Translations under genes and position numbers: made by a program | The notes under the pieces: model-generated | Seen by the model: the letters and a program-made list of their open reading frames with translations, nothing else | The model's database searches: none | What the model was told of the DNA's origin: nothing | Source of the DNA: Vanilla planifolia | Lineage: Eukaryota > Streptophyta > Magnoliopsida > Asparagales > Orchidaceae | Direction: 5' to 3' | Length of the DNA: 64,000 nt | Assembly (NCBI GenBank): GCA_023846275.1 | Contig: CM043870.1 | Location: 7,315,527 to 7,379,526 of the forward strand | In this document: piece after piece, positions 23,041-36,300 of the stretch | Layout: each line of letters starts with the position of its first letter | Numbering within the stretch: position 1 is the first letter of the stretch

Positions 23041-23490
23041 ATGTAACAAAATAAACTGAATCAACTATCAAATGTTTAGTAAGCAATTGCATATAAACTT
23101 AATATAAAACATTAAAGAATTGAGCTCATATCGAATGTTGATTTGCATAACATATATGTGACATAATAAAAAGCATGCATTATTATGTACAAAAATAAAT
23201 ATATCATCCAACCATATAATACATTTAAATAACTAATAATTCTTAATTCTTTATTCCTATTTTATTTTTTCTTAGTCACTTAACCATTTTAAAATTTTGG
23301 AATCCATGTTTTAGTTAAATGCTTAGTTTTTTTTGTCATGTGCACTGGACTAAAAAAATTTAATTCTCAAAACATAGGTTATCTTTTATAGACTCATTCT
23401 ATTCTATGACTAAATCTATTGAACTTAATTGACTAGGCCAATTATATTGCATTTGAATTTATCACTTTAGGTTGTGCCCGAGGCTTTACC

Positions 23491-23725
23491 CAAAATAGGA
23501 TTACACTTTATAAGTTTATTTTACAATTGCACATTTTTTAGATGATTAAACTAGCCCATCTTCTAAAAAAATTCTTAAATTTCTTATTTTATCGTGTTCA
23601 TAAAAATTTTGCATATATATAAATTCTTTCCTTTTTATTTTCTAAAACATGCTTATATTTGTCATGCCCTTTCTTTGCTGATTTCTAATTCCACCAAAAT
23701 TAACATAATTAAGTGGAAAGGATGA
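23491..23725 (+). repeat. Dispersed repeat, copy 2
   Basis: Aligns with 47-266 in the same orientation (see that entry). It carries the same ordered blocks from the GGATTACACT end to the AAAGGATGA end. Confidence 0.7.
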
Positions 23726-24201
23726 AGGTTAGTTTTTCCTCTTTGACGGGGAGTGATGATACTTATTTTCCATTTCTTTTCTTTTATTGGTTAGCATTTA
23801 TTGCTTAATATCTGTATAATTATAACTCTAAGTCAAATTGGTACATAAAATGAACTATTGCTTTTCTATTCATGCAAATATATACATATACATAAACTTT
23901 CAATACTCTATAATAATTACTTACTCATTCTCATTGTTACCTCAATCTACCTCTCTTGGTATATTAGTGACATACCTTATAATATAAATAGAGTAAAAAT
24001 AAGCAAATTGTCTAATAAATAACTCATAAAGATAAATAATATTGAATAAAATTAATAAAAACAATATATGTAAGTAGATTGAATAAAACAACATCAAGGC
24101 ATCTACAACATATTCGACTCCTTTCATTAATATCTTGTTAAATTCAAACAAAGCTAAGAATAGGTCATTTAATTGGTGAGATTTTCTTTATACTATCATG
24201 C

Positions 24202-24205
<4 letters not shown>

Positions 24206-24230
<25 letters not shown>
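24206..24230. repeat. (TA)n microsatellite
   Basis: A short TA dinucleotide run in AT-rich intergenic DNA. Confidence 0.85.
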
Positions 24231-24232
<2 letters not shown>

Positions 24233-24689
24233 TTTCATCTTCATCTCTATTGGTATTACTTGTTTATTTTCTTTTTTTTCTTTTATATTTCTTTTCTTTG
24301 TCTTTTCATATTTGTATTCTTCTTTTATTAGTATCTTGTTTTTTCCTTTGATCTAGTATATTGTCAATGTCATATCCTTTGTTTTTTCTCCCTAGCTTTA
24401 TTTATTATTAATGCTAGCTTTCATTTTCATGTTTATTCTTGGTCTATTTTATTGTTAATGTTAGTTTTTTTATTTTTCATTCATGGCTTAGTTTACTATT
24501 AGTATTTTACTTTTACTTTTTTATTTTCTTTTTCTTTTGTTTCATTGCTTAGATTGTTTTCATATTCAATATATTTCTTTTTCGTTGTTTTTCTTGTTTT
24601 CATTTTTATGCTTTTATCTTACATAGCAAAGAGATTAGTAATATGTACAAATACATTCATTTTATACATACATACATGCAAATGCAAAT

Positions 24690-24710
24690 ACACACACACA
24701 CACACACACA
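24690..24710. repeat. (CA)n microsatellite
   Basis: About ten CA repeats, preceded by ATACATACATGCAAATGCAA-like text. Confidence 0.92.
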
Positions 24711-26049
24711 TATTGATTTTATCACTTGTTCTATATTATGCAATCATGATGTCATTTTAAATGGATATGTCTATTCTTATTTATTATTTCAATGTTTTTT
24801 TGTTGCTTATATTACTATTCTAAATTTATTTATTTGAATTTTTGGGACGAACTTCATTCTAATATCTTCTTTTGTTTTAATATCTACATCACATCTTAGT
24901 TATATTTTATTCAATACCATGTCATTTAATAACTTTTTATATTCCTATTACAATTCACAATAATTTTTCTTATTACTTCTTTTGTTATAGTATAATCATA
25001 TAATACATTTATTGTATCATACTATATAATAGGCATACAAAATTCTTTTTAGACTGTTCGCTCCCACTCTTGAACTATCCTCCCTAAGCTAATAGTATTA
25101 TTCAATGATGTTATCGTATCATACGATAGCTGATTGAAACTACTTTCATGTCAATACATTGTGTGATTCATCCTCGAAATTTTTATTCTAAAACTAATCA
25201 TTCTATCCAATATTGTTATCATATAATACAATGAGATTTGTCTACCATTATTGAACTACATATCTTAAGAGTATTTCTTATTATTAAGCATATTGTATTT
25301 TACTACATAATATTAACATATTTTCTTAGGAAAACTTAATTCATCTTTGATGTACTGATCATACTATATAATACAATATATTTTTGTTCAGTTCTTTAAG
25401 CTTGCTAAATGATTCTTGATTCACCTTTGTGAACTGATCAACTAACTTTTCTTTATGCTTGGTTAGTCTTATGTTAGCTATTAATTGTCACCAAATGAGT
25501 AGACTTTCACCTTTAATAAATCTATCATCGTGGAACTCTATTGCATAACATTTGAAAAATTTATCTTAATTAATATAAAGGAATCATACTTAGATACTAT
25601 GACAACCACAAGACAAGGAATACTAATGTTATTTTCACTAAGGGTTGATAACATTATAATATTTAGCAATGTATATCGTGTAGTTGTTATTATTTTTTTA
25701 AAAAATGACAATACATTCCCATCATCCCTTGAATGTAATACAATGAATACCACAAAAATTCTAATAGTCACAAGTAATTGTGCATATAGAGAACATTGAA
25801 TATAGAACACCTCATTTTTTCTCTAAAACAAAGATAAACAAAACTGTTGCATCAAAATTATACATTATGCATCTTAAATATTCGAACATGATATTTTAAA
25901 AAATTATTATCATCAGTTTAATGACAAATAATTATTAGATTAATCAAATAAATTTTAAACAAAAACTAAGCACGATCAAATAAAAAGAAAAAAATTAGTT
26001 TTACAATATCAAACTAAAACCTATTAGATCAAGTCTAACTTAACCCTAA

Positions 26050-26163
26050 AATATATCATAAAGTTTTAAAATTATCATTTTTTCTTATGTCGATGTATCT
26101 TTTATAGACAAATTATATTACCTCTTATAGAAAAAATGATAATTTTAAAACTTAATGATATAT
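26050..26163. repeat. Foldback (hairpin) element upstream of the PELPK-type gene
   Basis: Two inverted arms of about 38 bp (26051-26088 and about 26126-26163) match almost perfectly. The core AAGTTTTAAAATTATCATTT of the left arm returns as its reverse complement in the right arm. The loop is about 38 bp. TA-rich text flanks both ends, so a TA or TAAA target duplication is possible but cannot be proved in AT-rich DNA. It may be a very short MITE. It lies about 240 bp upstream of the gene's TATA box. Confidence 0.8.
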
Positions 26164-26399
26164 AAATTTAATTTATGATTTTTAAATATTGAAATAAATT
26201 TTGCATGAAAATTATTTCAATCATTGCCTATTACGTAATCATCCAAATCAATAGGTGAGCTAATACCAAAACACCTCATCGTCTCTCCGTCTCTCTCTCT
26301 CCATATAGAAGCATATATCAGTCACCAACTCAACTACCATCAACAACCACAATGCTCATCTCTCAAACCTATCCTTCCCCAAAGAATACTCCATTCCAC

Positions 26400-26407
26400 T
26401 ATAAATA
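26400..26407 (+). promoter_or_regulatory. TATA box of the PELPK-type gene
   Basis: TATAAATA is 62 bp before the ATG at 26469. An upstream in-frame ATG at 26352 lies before this box and would not be in the transcript. The same box in the same spacing occurs at the other proline-rich gene (20402). Confidence 0.75.
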
Positions 26408-26468
26408 CACGAAGCAGCAGGCATATCCTTCATCAACCCAAGATCCAATCTTTCCAAACACCTCCAAA

Positions 26469-27320
26469 ATGGCCACCAAAGCTCTTCTCATCGCCTTCTC
26501 CCTTCCCCTCTTACTACTCTTCTCTAGCACCGCCACTTGCCACGCCGCCCGTGTCCTGGTCGAAGAAGCACCCAAGAAAGAGGCTCCTGAACTGCCCGAG
26601 ATTCCCCATGATTTACCCAAACCAGAGCTTCCTCTGCCGGAGATTCCCCACGAACTGCCCAAGCCAGAGATTCCCAAATTGCCGGAGATTCCCCACGAGT
26701 TGCCCCAGCCAGAGATTCCCAAATTGCCGGAGATTCCCCACGAGTTGCCCCAGCCAGAGATTCCCAAACTGCCGGAGGTTCCACACGAGTTGCCCAAGCC
26801 AGAAATTCCCAAACTGCCAGAGGTTCCCCACGAGTTGCCCAAGCCGGAGATTCCTCACGAGTTGCCCAAGCCTGAGATTCCCAAACTGCCGGAGGTTCCC
26901 CACGAGTTGCCCAAGCCAGAGATTCCCAAACTGCCGGAGGTTCCCCACGAGTTGCCCAAGCCAGAAATTCCCAAACTGCCGGAGGTTCCCCACGAGTTGC
27001 CCAAGCCGGAGATTCCTCACGAGTTGCCCAAGCCAGAGATTCCTAAATTACCAGAGATTCCCCACGAGCTGCCCAAGCCAGAGATTCCTAAATTGCCGGA
27101 GATTCCCCACGAGCTGCCCAAGCCAGAGATTCCTAAATTGCCGGAGATTCCCCACGAGCTGCCCAAGCCAGAGATTCCTAAATTGCCGGAGATTCCCCAC
27201 GAGCTGCCCAAGCCAGAGATTCCTAAACTGCCGGAGATTCCCCACGAGCTGCCCAAGCCAGAGCTGCCAACGGTGCCGGAGATTCCAGAGGTTCATCCTG
27301 AGGAGCCTTACCATCCTTAG
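26469..27320 (+). CDS. PELPK1: PELPK-type repetitive hydroxyproline-rich cell-wall protein
   Basis: A 283-residue secreted wall protein, single exon. Residues 1-26 (MATKALLIAFSLPLLLLF, then SSTATCHA) are a signal peptide. Residues 67-264 are twelve 15-residue units EIPKLPE(I/V)PHELP(K/Q)P with two shortened 9-residue units EIPHELPKP; two degenerate units precede them. The tail is ELPTVPEIPEVHPEEPYHP. The composition and Pro-Glu-Leu-Pro-Lys pattern match Arabidopsis PELPK1 (At5g09530), a wall protein reported to affect germination and early growth. The sequence is open from 26352, but the TATA box at 26400 and the AAAATGG context favour 26469. Prolines may be hydroxylated. The His in every unit is a difference from the Arabidopsis protein as I remember it. 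Frames on the other strand are by-products of the stop-free repeat. Confidence 0.9.
   Translation: MATKALLIAFSLPLLLLFSSTATCHAARVLVEEAPKKEAPELPEIPHDLPKPELPLPEIPHELPKPEIPKLPEIPHELPQPEIPKLPEIPHELPQPEIPKLPEVPHELPKPEIPKLPEVPHELPKPEIPHELPKPEIPKLPEVPHELPKPEIPKLPEVPHELPKPEIPKLPEVPHELPKPEIPHELPKPEIPKLPEIPHELPKPEIPKLPEIPHELPKPEIPKLPEIPHELPKPEIPKLPEIPHELPKPEIPKLPEIPHELPKPELPTVPEIPEVHPEEPYHP
26667..27260 (+). repeat. 45-bp coding tandem repeat array in the PELPK-type gene
   Basis: Twelve 45-bp units and two 27-bp units (each missing 18 bp, six codons) fill 594 bp in frame. By variant the order is: 2 with Gln ending, 2 with Val, short, 3 with Val, short, 5 with Ile. The two [Val units + short unit] blocks look like one block copied, and the last five units are nearly identical at the DNA level (AAATTGCCGGAGATTCC repeated). 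This pattern fits unequal crossing-over or slippage that keeps the units alike. Confidence 0.93.
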
Positions 27321-30300
27321 AAAACAATATTCTTTACGAATGATACATTTCGATCCATCGTCGTCTTCACGTCTAGTGTCGTTCCTCTATTCTCTGTGAA
27401 ATGTTTGCACGTTGTTCTCTTTTGTTCAAATTTCTGTTTGTAATTTCGTTGTGGCTGTGTTGTCCTAAACTTCTTATTAGTGAAAGATTTCTTTCTGTAG
27501 AAAAAATTGTTATGTACCTCAAATACATTATATTAAATATATCTAAATTAAATTTAAAATGTGCTTATTGCTTGTAAATTCAACTTGAATATTCAAAAAA
27601 AAAAAAATCTGAAAAGTCTTTTATAATACACATTTGGAAAGAAATTTTTGCTGTGAAATTAAAAAGTGATATTTAGAAGCATGAAAATGTAGGACGATAA
27701 TTATTTTTTTTTGGATATATCCAAAATATAGTACTCTTGTGGCAAATTTTGGGGCATGAAATGATTTAAATTTTTTTATGCAAAAATGAATATAAATAGT
27801 TTTATAAATAATATTTTCAAACAATAAATGATATATCTTTGCTATTCCAAAACATCCCAAGTATATTTAGTTTAACAAATTTGTATAATTTTCATATAAG
27901 TAACAAAGAATTGTGAATGATTGTAGTAAAACTTGCAATGGCTTAGAATTTTTAGAGCTAATTTTCACAAAAAAAAAAGCAAGACACATTTCATGGTCTC
28001 TACATTGTGTAACATCTAATGTTAATAAGTGATTGCATAAGCAATCTGATAATAAATATTTTCACGAAATCATAACAATCACAAATGCCCTCTGTAACAT
28101 ATTACAAATGCATGCCCAAGTAAAAAAGAAATTAAAAATAATTGAGACCTGACATATAAATAATTTTTCAAATGTATGAAAAAAAAGGTTAAAATAAATT
28201 AATATAATTTTTTAAGAGAAAGTTGGGATTTTAAATAAATTTAAAAACAGAAAGATAACATGTCTTTTATTTATTTATATTATTATTGATATAAATTATA
28301 TATATGGTTACCCAACAATTACTTATTTTATATTATATTACACATTTTTATCGTTGAGTCAAAGTCACTTAGCTCATGACTAATTTTTGTCCTAATAATT
28401 TCAAGTTAAAAGATGCACTATATGGGATTTTAGGAGAGAAATGACATTTAGCCTATAATAACATATCATAGAAGATTATTCACTAATAAAAGTGTTACAA
28501 ATTTTATTTTTTTGAGAAGATGTATATATAAAACTATTGATATTATATATACATGTGATTTTAAAAAGAAATATGAAAAATTTAATATTTTTTTCATAAG
28601 TTGTAAATAGATGAGTTATTTCTATATTATTTTTACTATTTTATTTCAAAAGGATAAAGGTTTGCTTCCAGCATAATTTTTACAAAAAACAAAAAATGAT
28701 TTTTATATGTCTTTAAAATATTAAGAGAGAAAAGAAAGAAATACATATTGTGGCATCAAGATTCAAGAACGATGGTGAGGGCTAGCAATACCATACCTTA
28801 TTGATGACTTCAATCTTGCAAAGCGAAGCACCCTTTCAATCAGAGCTCTCTGTAGGTGACACAATAATGAGGAATCTCAAATTCACAACAACTTTCCATG
28901 ATCACAGATGGTACAGCTTCTTGACTTGAGCCTTACATAAAATATGCAAAAAGAAGAACTCAAATTTACAAATTGGATAGAAATAATCACATGCATATAT
29001 ATACTTGATTAAGGTAGTCATTAAAGTAATTTAAGAGAATTAAACTATCTTAATTAATATAAATTTATGTCTAAGCTTATTGAAGTTAATTTAGTGTTAA
29101 ATAGTCATCATCAAAATTATTTAAATATATACATATTATAATACTATAAGATTTATATATATCAACCAAAACATTTTTGTTATTTGCATATCTATCCATC
29201 GCAATTTTATATACCTTAATTGGTGATGTTAAAATTTACAAAATTACAATTTTGCCCTCATCAAATGCTAAAAATGGCATTATATCCCATCTTTTTAAAA
29301 AAAATCATAATTAATTATTTTAGCCTTTAAAATGTACAAATTTAATACCATTGGATTTGTGTTGAAGAGCTTTTCCTATTAGTATGATTAAAGAAGATTT
29401 TTTTTTCAAAGTTTGTAATTATGATATGTTTTTTAAGATTTTATCAATATTTTAATATTTTATTATATAAGTATTATTTTTCAAGATAATAATTATACCA
29501 TCTCAAAATACACATAATCACAACTCTATTGGCTTAATTCTAGGGTTTATCACAATTTAGACATTGTAAAAATATGAGTAGTTGTATAATACCTTAAGAA
29601 AATTCAATTTTTATTGTGGCCATTTAATTTCACGAAGTATCAACTTGTTTAAGGTTATCTTTAACTAATGTAACCAATTATTCATTTTCTAACATATGAC
29701 TACATTTCATTTAATATAATTTTTATGTATTTACATCAACTTTTGAACAACCTAATAATATAAATATCATAAGGATAAAAAATACATTAACAAAATAACA
29801 ATATTCTAGGATAATCATGTCATTTATATCATGGTAAAAAAATAATAAAATGTCATATAAAACATACAATTTAAGAATGACATCATATATTAATTTTTTT
29901 ATTATATTTACATAGTAATTGTCATGTTTATCTACCTAGATTAAAGATAAAAATACCTAATCCAACTTCCTTATCATCTTGATTTTTTATGATACTATAA
30001 ATGTTCATACATCATTACTAATCCATCCTAGATTGCATAACATAAATACTTCTTATATTTATTAAACTAACACTCCATCTTTTATTTTTTTTGTCTTTAA
30101 GCTTTATTGCTTAACAACCATCCACACCTTATGATATACCCATCAAATCATGTGATGCCTATCTAAACAACCTACGAGCACGCCATCATACCTTTCATTA
30201 TATAGTCTTTATTGATTTATCATCTATCATACTAGATGATTGCCCTATCATACAATGCTACCACTTACTCTGATATGCTCTTACACCCGACAAACTAAAG

Positions 30301-33300
30301 TATTATGCATTAAGTTTATCGTATAGTATGATTCCCAAGTTTTTGAACTGAGTCACCTTTGATCATACCATACATTGCCTCCATCGTAAAATAGTTTACC
30401 AAATTTTTGCATCGACTTACCACAAATCATATTGTACGTTGAAAACGTTCCCCTTTATATGGGAACACAAATCTTGAAACTAATTCAATTTCACTTAAAA
30501 CTAACTCTAAATTTCTTAAATTCATTCTCATGATAGTCCTAACTTGAGTAGTAAATCAAAACCTCACATTCTTGAATAAAAATTGATTGAATTTAATGAA
30601 AGACAAAATTTCAAAACTTGCCTCCAACATTAGCTACTCTCCTCTATTTTTGGATTACTATTATAGCACCTCTAACTAATTCTTCTTCTCTTTTTATTCT
30701 TGTCCCTTTGTGACTATACTATTTGACCCTTTTCTTCTCTTATACTTTTTGAGCTCTCCTTTGGGTTTTATGTAGCTTTCCTTCTGTTTTCTTCTTTCTC
30801 TTCTTTCTCCATTTTAATTGTTTTTTTTTACTCAATCTAAGCTTACTACCTTTAATTCCCTGGTTGGCCTTATTCCATAAGGCAATAAGAATCTAAATTC
30901 TCAATGTACATATTTGTCTCAATATTTGAGAAAATGATAATTGTATTATTTTCTTTTAAAAATTAATAACTAATTATCTAGATATTCAAACATTATAAAA
31001 TTAATATCATTGCACTCCTTATGAGAAATCTTTCCAATGCTACACTTAATGAAATTATTAGCTCCATTTTAAAATAAAACAAACTTCTTAAGATAAAACT
31101 AATATAATAATATTTTAATTGATAAAAATAATATTTTAGAATATTAACTTTATTTTCTTTGACTTAATATAAAGGTTTACATATATTGCATGGATCAAAA
31201 TTTAAGTTCTTACACTAATCAATTGATTAGTTAGAGGAAAACTATATGATTTAACAATATATTAAAAGATCTGAATAGCTATGTGATCATAAAGAATCAA
31301 ACAATTTGTTAGAGTAGGCAATTTGAACTTGGAATATATGATCCATTTAAAAGGAAAAAAGATTAAATGTGAAATATTTAAATGATTTTTTTTAAAATTT
31401 TAAAAATTAAATATTTGCAAAAGTTTTAATAATTTAAATGGTTTATTTTCATGTAAATTTGATAAAAGCAATAGAAAAATTTTTGTTGAAATTTGAAATA
31501 AGTGATTATGATTTAATTATTTATAACAATATTTATTGTTGTTTAAGTACTTTTACTTTTTGCTTTTGAGGAAAGTGAATGCATTGGAATTTGTTTAAGA
31601 AATATGCGCTATTGTTCATCACAATATTTTTATTTGGTGAAAAATAAAGATGGTTTTATAAGAGATTTTATAACATAAGAAAAGATATGTGAAAACATAC
31701 ATAGATACATATATACATATGTGCATATTGAGTATGATGAGTATTCTTTTTCGATTATTTATACTTTACTCAAGCTATTAAGAAGTGATTCGATAGATAT
31801 GCATACCACCATATGACATGGAACAATTGGAAGATAGGTATTCCTCCAATAGATCAATGTGATTTGATTAATATGATTTTCCTATAGTGATGTAATACAT
31901 GCCACTAAGAGGATGAGAGCACATTTAGTCAACCTATGGGATATAATCTATTAAGTTGATGACTGCATTGTTAATAGACTTTTGAGAGATGCAATAATTA
32001 TAATGAAAAAAACAAAGCCTTATTAAAAAGAAATTATAAATTAGTATAGAAAAAATAAATCATCTTTTGGACATCTATAATATCTCATTTAAATCATGGA
32101 TCTCTTTTGTTATATAATTATAAGGACTTTTGTATAAATAGAATTAGTATACTTCTATTTCATTATATTATATCATCCTTAAATATAATTGCTATTGTAT
32201 TATTTTATTATTTAGATATTACATGTAAAGTTTGTAATAGGCTTACACCTTATTTATATATTTCAGGTCAATGACCTGTACCATCATGAAGACAAGTTTG
32301 ATATTGGTAGTGGCATGGTATTATGATAATATTGCTTAGAGAATATAGAGTCATTTTATTATAGCTATGTAATAGTTGTCACTATTGTATAATAATAAGG
32401 ATGTTTAGTACCTATGATATCAAATATTATTTCACATAAAATGATGGAAAAAAATAATATACCTTACACCTCTATATAGTCGGAATTTCTATAATTTTTT
32501 TTATTTATGGACTAATAATATTTTTTAAAAAATAAATGAGAAAATAAAAAAAGTAGTAATGGTTTATTAATGGTTTATTATTATTAGTCTCCTACAATTG
32601 GTTTAATTCTAATAATTTTTTATTAGTCCAACCAAGGTATGACTAAGATGTTTTAATCATGAAAGCACATCACATCAAAGCTAGGATTAAAAGAACTTTA
32701 ATGCCAACTTTTGGAGAAGTTGGGATGGATTATTTTAGGGAGATTTGGGAAGCTTTTGTTTTAAATTTCGAATTAAGCATGATCTTGACGAGGCAAGGCT
32801 ATTTTTCACAAAAGTTTTGGCTAGTTTTGACTCTTTTTGTCAAGACCCATCCCTTTATGTTGAGGTGTTATCTTTTTTTTCGTGGTTCCATAAATATAAA
32901 AGTAAGATTTATATTCAAAAGGTACGTTGATAACTTAATATCATTATCTTGCATATGCAAACAAAAAATTTTTTGTTTTCATTTTTGATATAGGATTACT
33001 CATCATTGTACTGCTCCACCTATGAGTCACTCTTGGTTAGATAATTATATCTCTGGGACATCACTTGATAATTACTACCTACTCTCTTCTATCTTAGTGT
33101 AGTGATCTTGATTTTATAAATCAATTTTTTTTATCATTTGGGTTTATCATTTACTATTACTTTTTATTATTTAATATTAAAAATAACTCTATAACTAATT
33201 GAATTTTTTTTATAAGAAAGAAATTCATAACTAGAAATTAGAACTCATATTCTTTTATTCTTTTGCACTTTCCACTTATACTTTTTGTGTGCATAGTTAT

Positions 33301-36300
33301 CTATATTACATGTATCCAAAAAATATTAACAATTTAGGGATGAGTCTAACACAAACTCAATAAATAACTATATCAATCATAATAATATCAAGAAACAAAT
33401 TTTACTTTGTAAGCTTTAGCTAATATTTTTTTAATGTGAAATATGTCAATGTAAATTTCAATTATGTAACATATTAATCATATTAATATAATACACATAA
33501 AGGTTACATTATAAGTGTGTTATAAGCTGAAGCACAAATAATATTTAAAATGGTATAAACAAGTATATCATGCAAATGATATGATAATCATTTATTAAGA
33601 ATGTATCTTAACATTTTCAAAGCTAAGGAACATCATTAGAATCCTTTTAACCTATTTCAATATTGAACAAAACATCCACAAACCATATCACTAGAAGCCT
33701 TTAAATAGCAGTCACACCATGTTTGGTGATTATTTCTTCTATTTTTATATGTAATCACCTAACAATTACTCCATGCCCTCACTGGTCTTAGGGTTACCAG
33801 CCCAAGAATTTTTTTCATTATCAATTATTGAACCACCTCATTCTATTAAAAAATCTCATTCTGTGTTATAACTTCAAATTTATAACATATTGTTTCAATA
33901 TAATTTCAATCATATATCATTTTTTTTTATTTTTTCTCATATTTCTTATTTCTAATATATATATATGTATGTATGTATATATATCATTGTTCCAGAAATG
34001 TTGCACATCATATTGTTACCTCATCAACAAACCATAATCACTACATGTCAACACTTGCCCATGAGAATTAGTTCACTTGTCTATAAGAGAATAAGTTCAT
34101 GGTCAATAATCTCCGTTTCTATTACAAAATGTACAACAAATGATGAACTTATCTCTTTATCATGTCATAATTTATTGTCACATTTAATCACAATGTTTAT
34201 ATCTTTATTTTCTCAATTTCATCTTACTTTTACATAGTAATTGTTTTCATATATTCACAATGCTAATCTCATAATAATATGAATAAAATAATCAAAATAA
34301 CACATTTGAAGAAATTATTTTCTCTTGTTAAAAAAATCAGCATGAGAAATAATATATAAGCATTGATAGCATTTAAAAGGAAACATGTTATGAAGTATAA
34401 AATATATAATCATATAAAATATATGATTATTATTATAGCAACTAGCTCTTGAGTATATCAAATCATCAATTATGCATGATCATTTAAATTAAATTTTGTA
34501 GAAAACATTTATTATACTTAACATCTTATTATATCTAGTTATCTCTATATCATTATTTGTTGAATAATTTTTTCTCTAGTTATTTCCTAAAAAATACGTA
34601 AAAATTATTTTTAAAAACAAGTCCCAAAACTTTTAGCTAAAGAGGCGATTTTATTTTCCCACAATATTTTCCTTCAAGTCTCTCATATTTTACTTTTTAT
34701 ATTTTGGTCATTTGGCTTTAAAAGTAATCCAAATGCTTTTAAATAAGTTGGTATTAAATTTAGTCTAATTTGGCTTTATTTAAGCTCAATGTTTACTCAG
34801 TTTGGCTCAACTTGGCTACTTTGGGCTTATTCAGCTAGGCTCTAACTTAGTTAGTTATGTTGAGCTTATTCAATTAGATTAGTTTGGCTAGCTTAGTTTA
34901 GCTTAAACTGATTGGGTTCCTTAGTCATTGGGTTAGAGGTAGGTCAACTAATTCACTTGGTCAACATTGGGTAAGGTCAAGAGAGGAGGTCAATTGGGTA
35001 ACAGGTTAGCTCGCTCGAGTTATCAGGTTAGAGGATCATGGACTGGGGTGTTAAATTGATTACAAAAGGTTAGGTTTTGAGTTACTCAACACTGATGAGT
35101 GGCTAAGTGAAATGGATGAGGATATATATTAATGAGTGGTTCAAGGTTAGTTAGGTGAGATCATTAGTTTGGGTCATCTAGATCCATTGTAGGTTAAATG
35201 ACTTAATTGGGGTTGAGTTTAAGTGATTCAGATGAATAGGTTATGGTCAACAGTTTTAGTTGCGAGTTACGTAAGTGCAAATGCCATGTGGGTTAAGCTC
35301 AATTTGCATTGGTGGTGGTGTCAAGAGATTTGTGCTACCTTCTAGGTGTGGATCAGTGACACACTGACACAATGAATGGCCATTGTTCAACTGACAGCTC
35401 AACGACAAGCTAGACCCATAATATTCTAGCCTTCTAGTGATGCATTGGAAGAGACAACCTGCTTGTAATAAGGGTTTGAATTGCATCTTGCAATAATTTT
35501 AAAACAATAAGCATAACAAGGGATTATGATTCTTATAGTTTTAATTCATTAGTTTAAGAATCTTTTAAGAAAAGCTCTTGGTTATTTTTGAAAAGATTTA
35601 TGTGAGAGTATAAGAACTTAATGACAAGGGTATTTCAAGTGGTTCAACCATGAATAAATGCCTACATCTACCCTTAATTCAAAATTAGGCTTACACACTA
35701 AAACACAAACATTTTATTACTAGCTATGTAAGTGAAAATCTCTCACAAATGCATTATCATAAAGATAAAAAAATAGCTCAAACAAGGTCACAAACAGTGA
35801 CAACACAACTTTAATATACAAACAACATAAATGACAAATTGCACAGAATATTATTATTTTTATCAATAATCAAGCTTGCACATACAACCTATGGTCATGT
35901 CAATATCTTCAGGTGGCATAGCTACTAAATATAATAGTAAAGATTTTACCAATGTAATAATAATGATCTAAAGAGTTCTTTGTGAGTAAGTAGCAATAAC
36001 ACTTTCGTAAAACTTCCATTAGAAAGTTTAAATGTACATGTATTGTTAAGCTTAAGCAACCTTTAAAAGTTATAGTAATAAGTTCATTAACCTTTTTATA
36101 AATGTATAAGAGGCTTTTTTGTGCTCTCCAATTTTTTAAACAAATGTTTTAGGAAGACACAATAATTAAAATTAGATTTCAATGAGATTATCTAGTCATT
36201 AGAGTTCATAGGTTTCATAAATGTATGTACAATTTCAAGATCATACCAATGTGATACAATGAAAAAATTGATTACCCAACAAAGACCCTATACGACCACT

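Larger units (their letters stand above)
21208..26049. other. AT-rich intergenic region between the two proline-rich genes
   Basis: No gene is supported. It contains a tandem duplication (22341-23040), the second copy of a dispersed repeat (23491-23725), short TA and CA microsatellites, and from about 24950 to 25480 sequence dense in ATCATAC/GTATGAT words, including the 17-bp palindrome TATCGTATCATACGATA at 25112-25128. Reading frames in 24545-25810 are low-complexity and unrecognised. Confidence 0.6.

Noticed and set aside
26667-27260. Regular direct repeats resembling a CRISPR array
   Set aside because: Units are contiguous without unique spacers, in frame, and code for a known repeat protein in a plant genome.
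26399-27314. Open frames of 79-147 codons on the minus strand and a second plus-strand frame (26551-27399) over the PELPK-type gene
   Set aside because: The 45-bp repeat has no stop in several frames, so these are shadows. Only the plus frame from 26469 has a signal peptide and a known family.
28740-28930. Exon-like block on the minus strand ending in AAG before GTATGG
   Set aside because: The frame contains a stop, there is no partner exon nearby and the protein is not recognised.
32659-32988. 109-codon frame in the gene-poor region
   Set aside because: Starts like a plausible peptide but turns into AT-driven Phe/Ile/Lys text; no family recognised and no promoter or splice evidence.
34740-35720. 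Possible fourth copy of the solo LTR family
   Set aside because: A GTGGTTCAACC-like block and a CTACATCTACCC block resemble it, but neither the ends nor a target duplication could be found.
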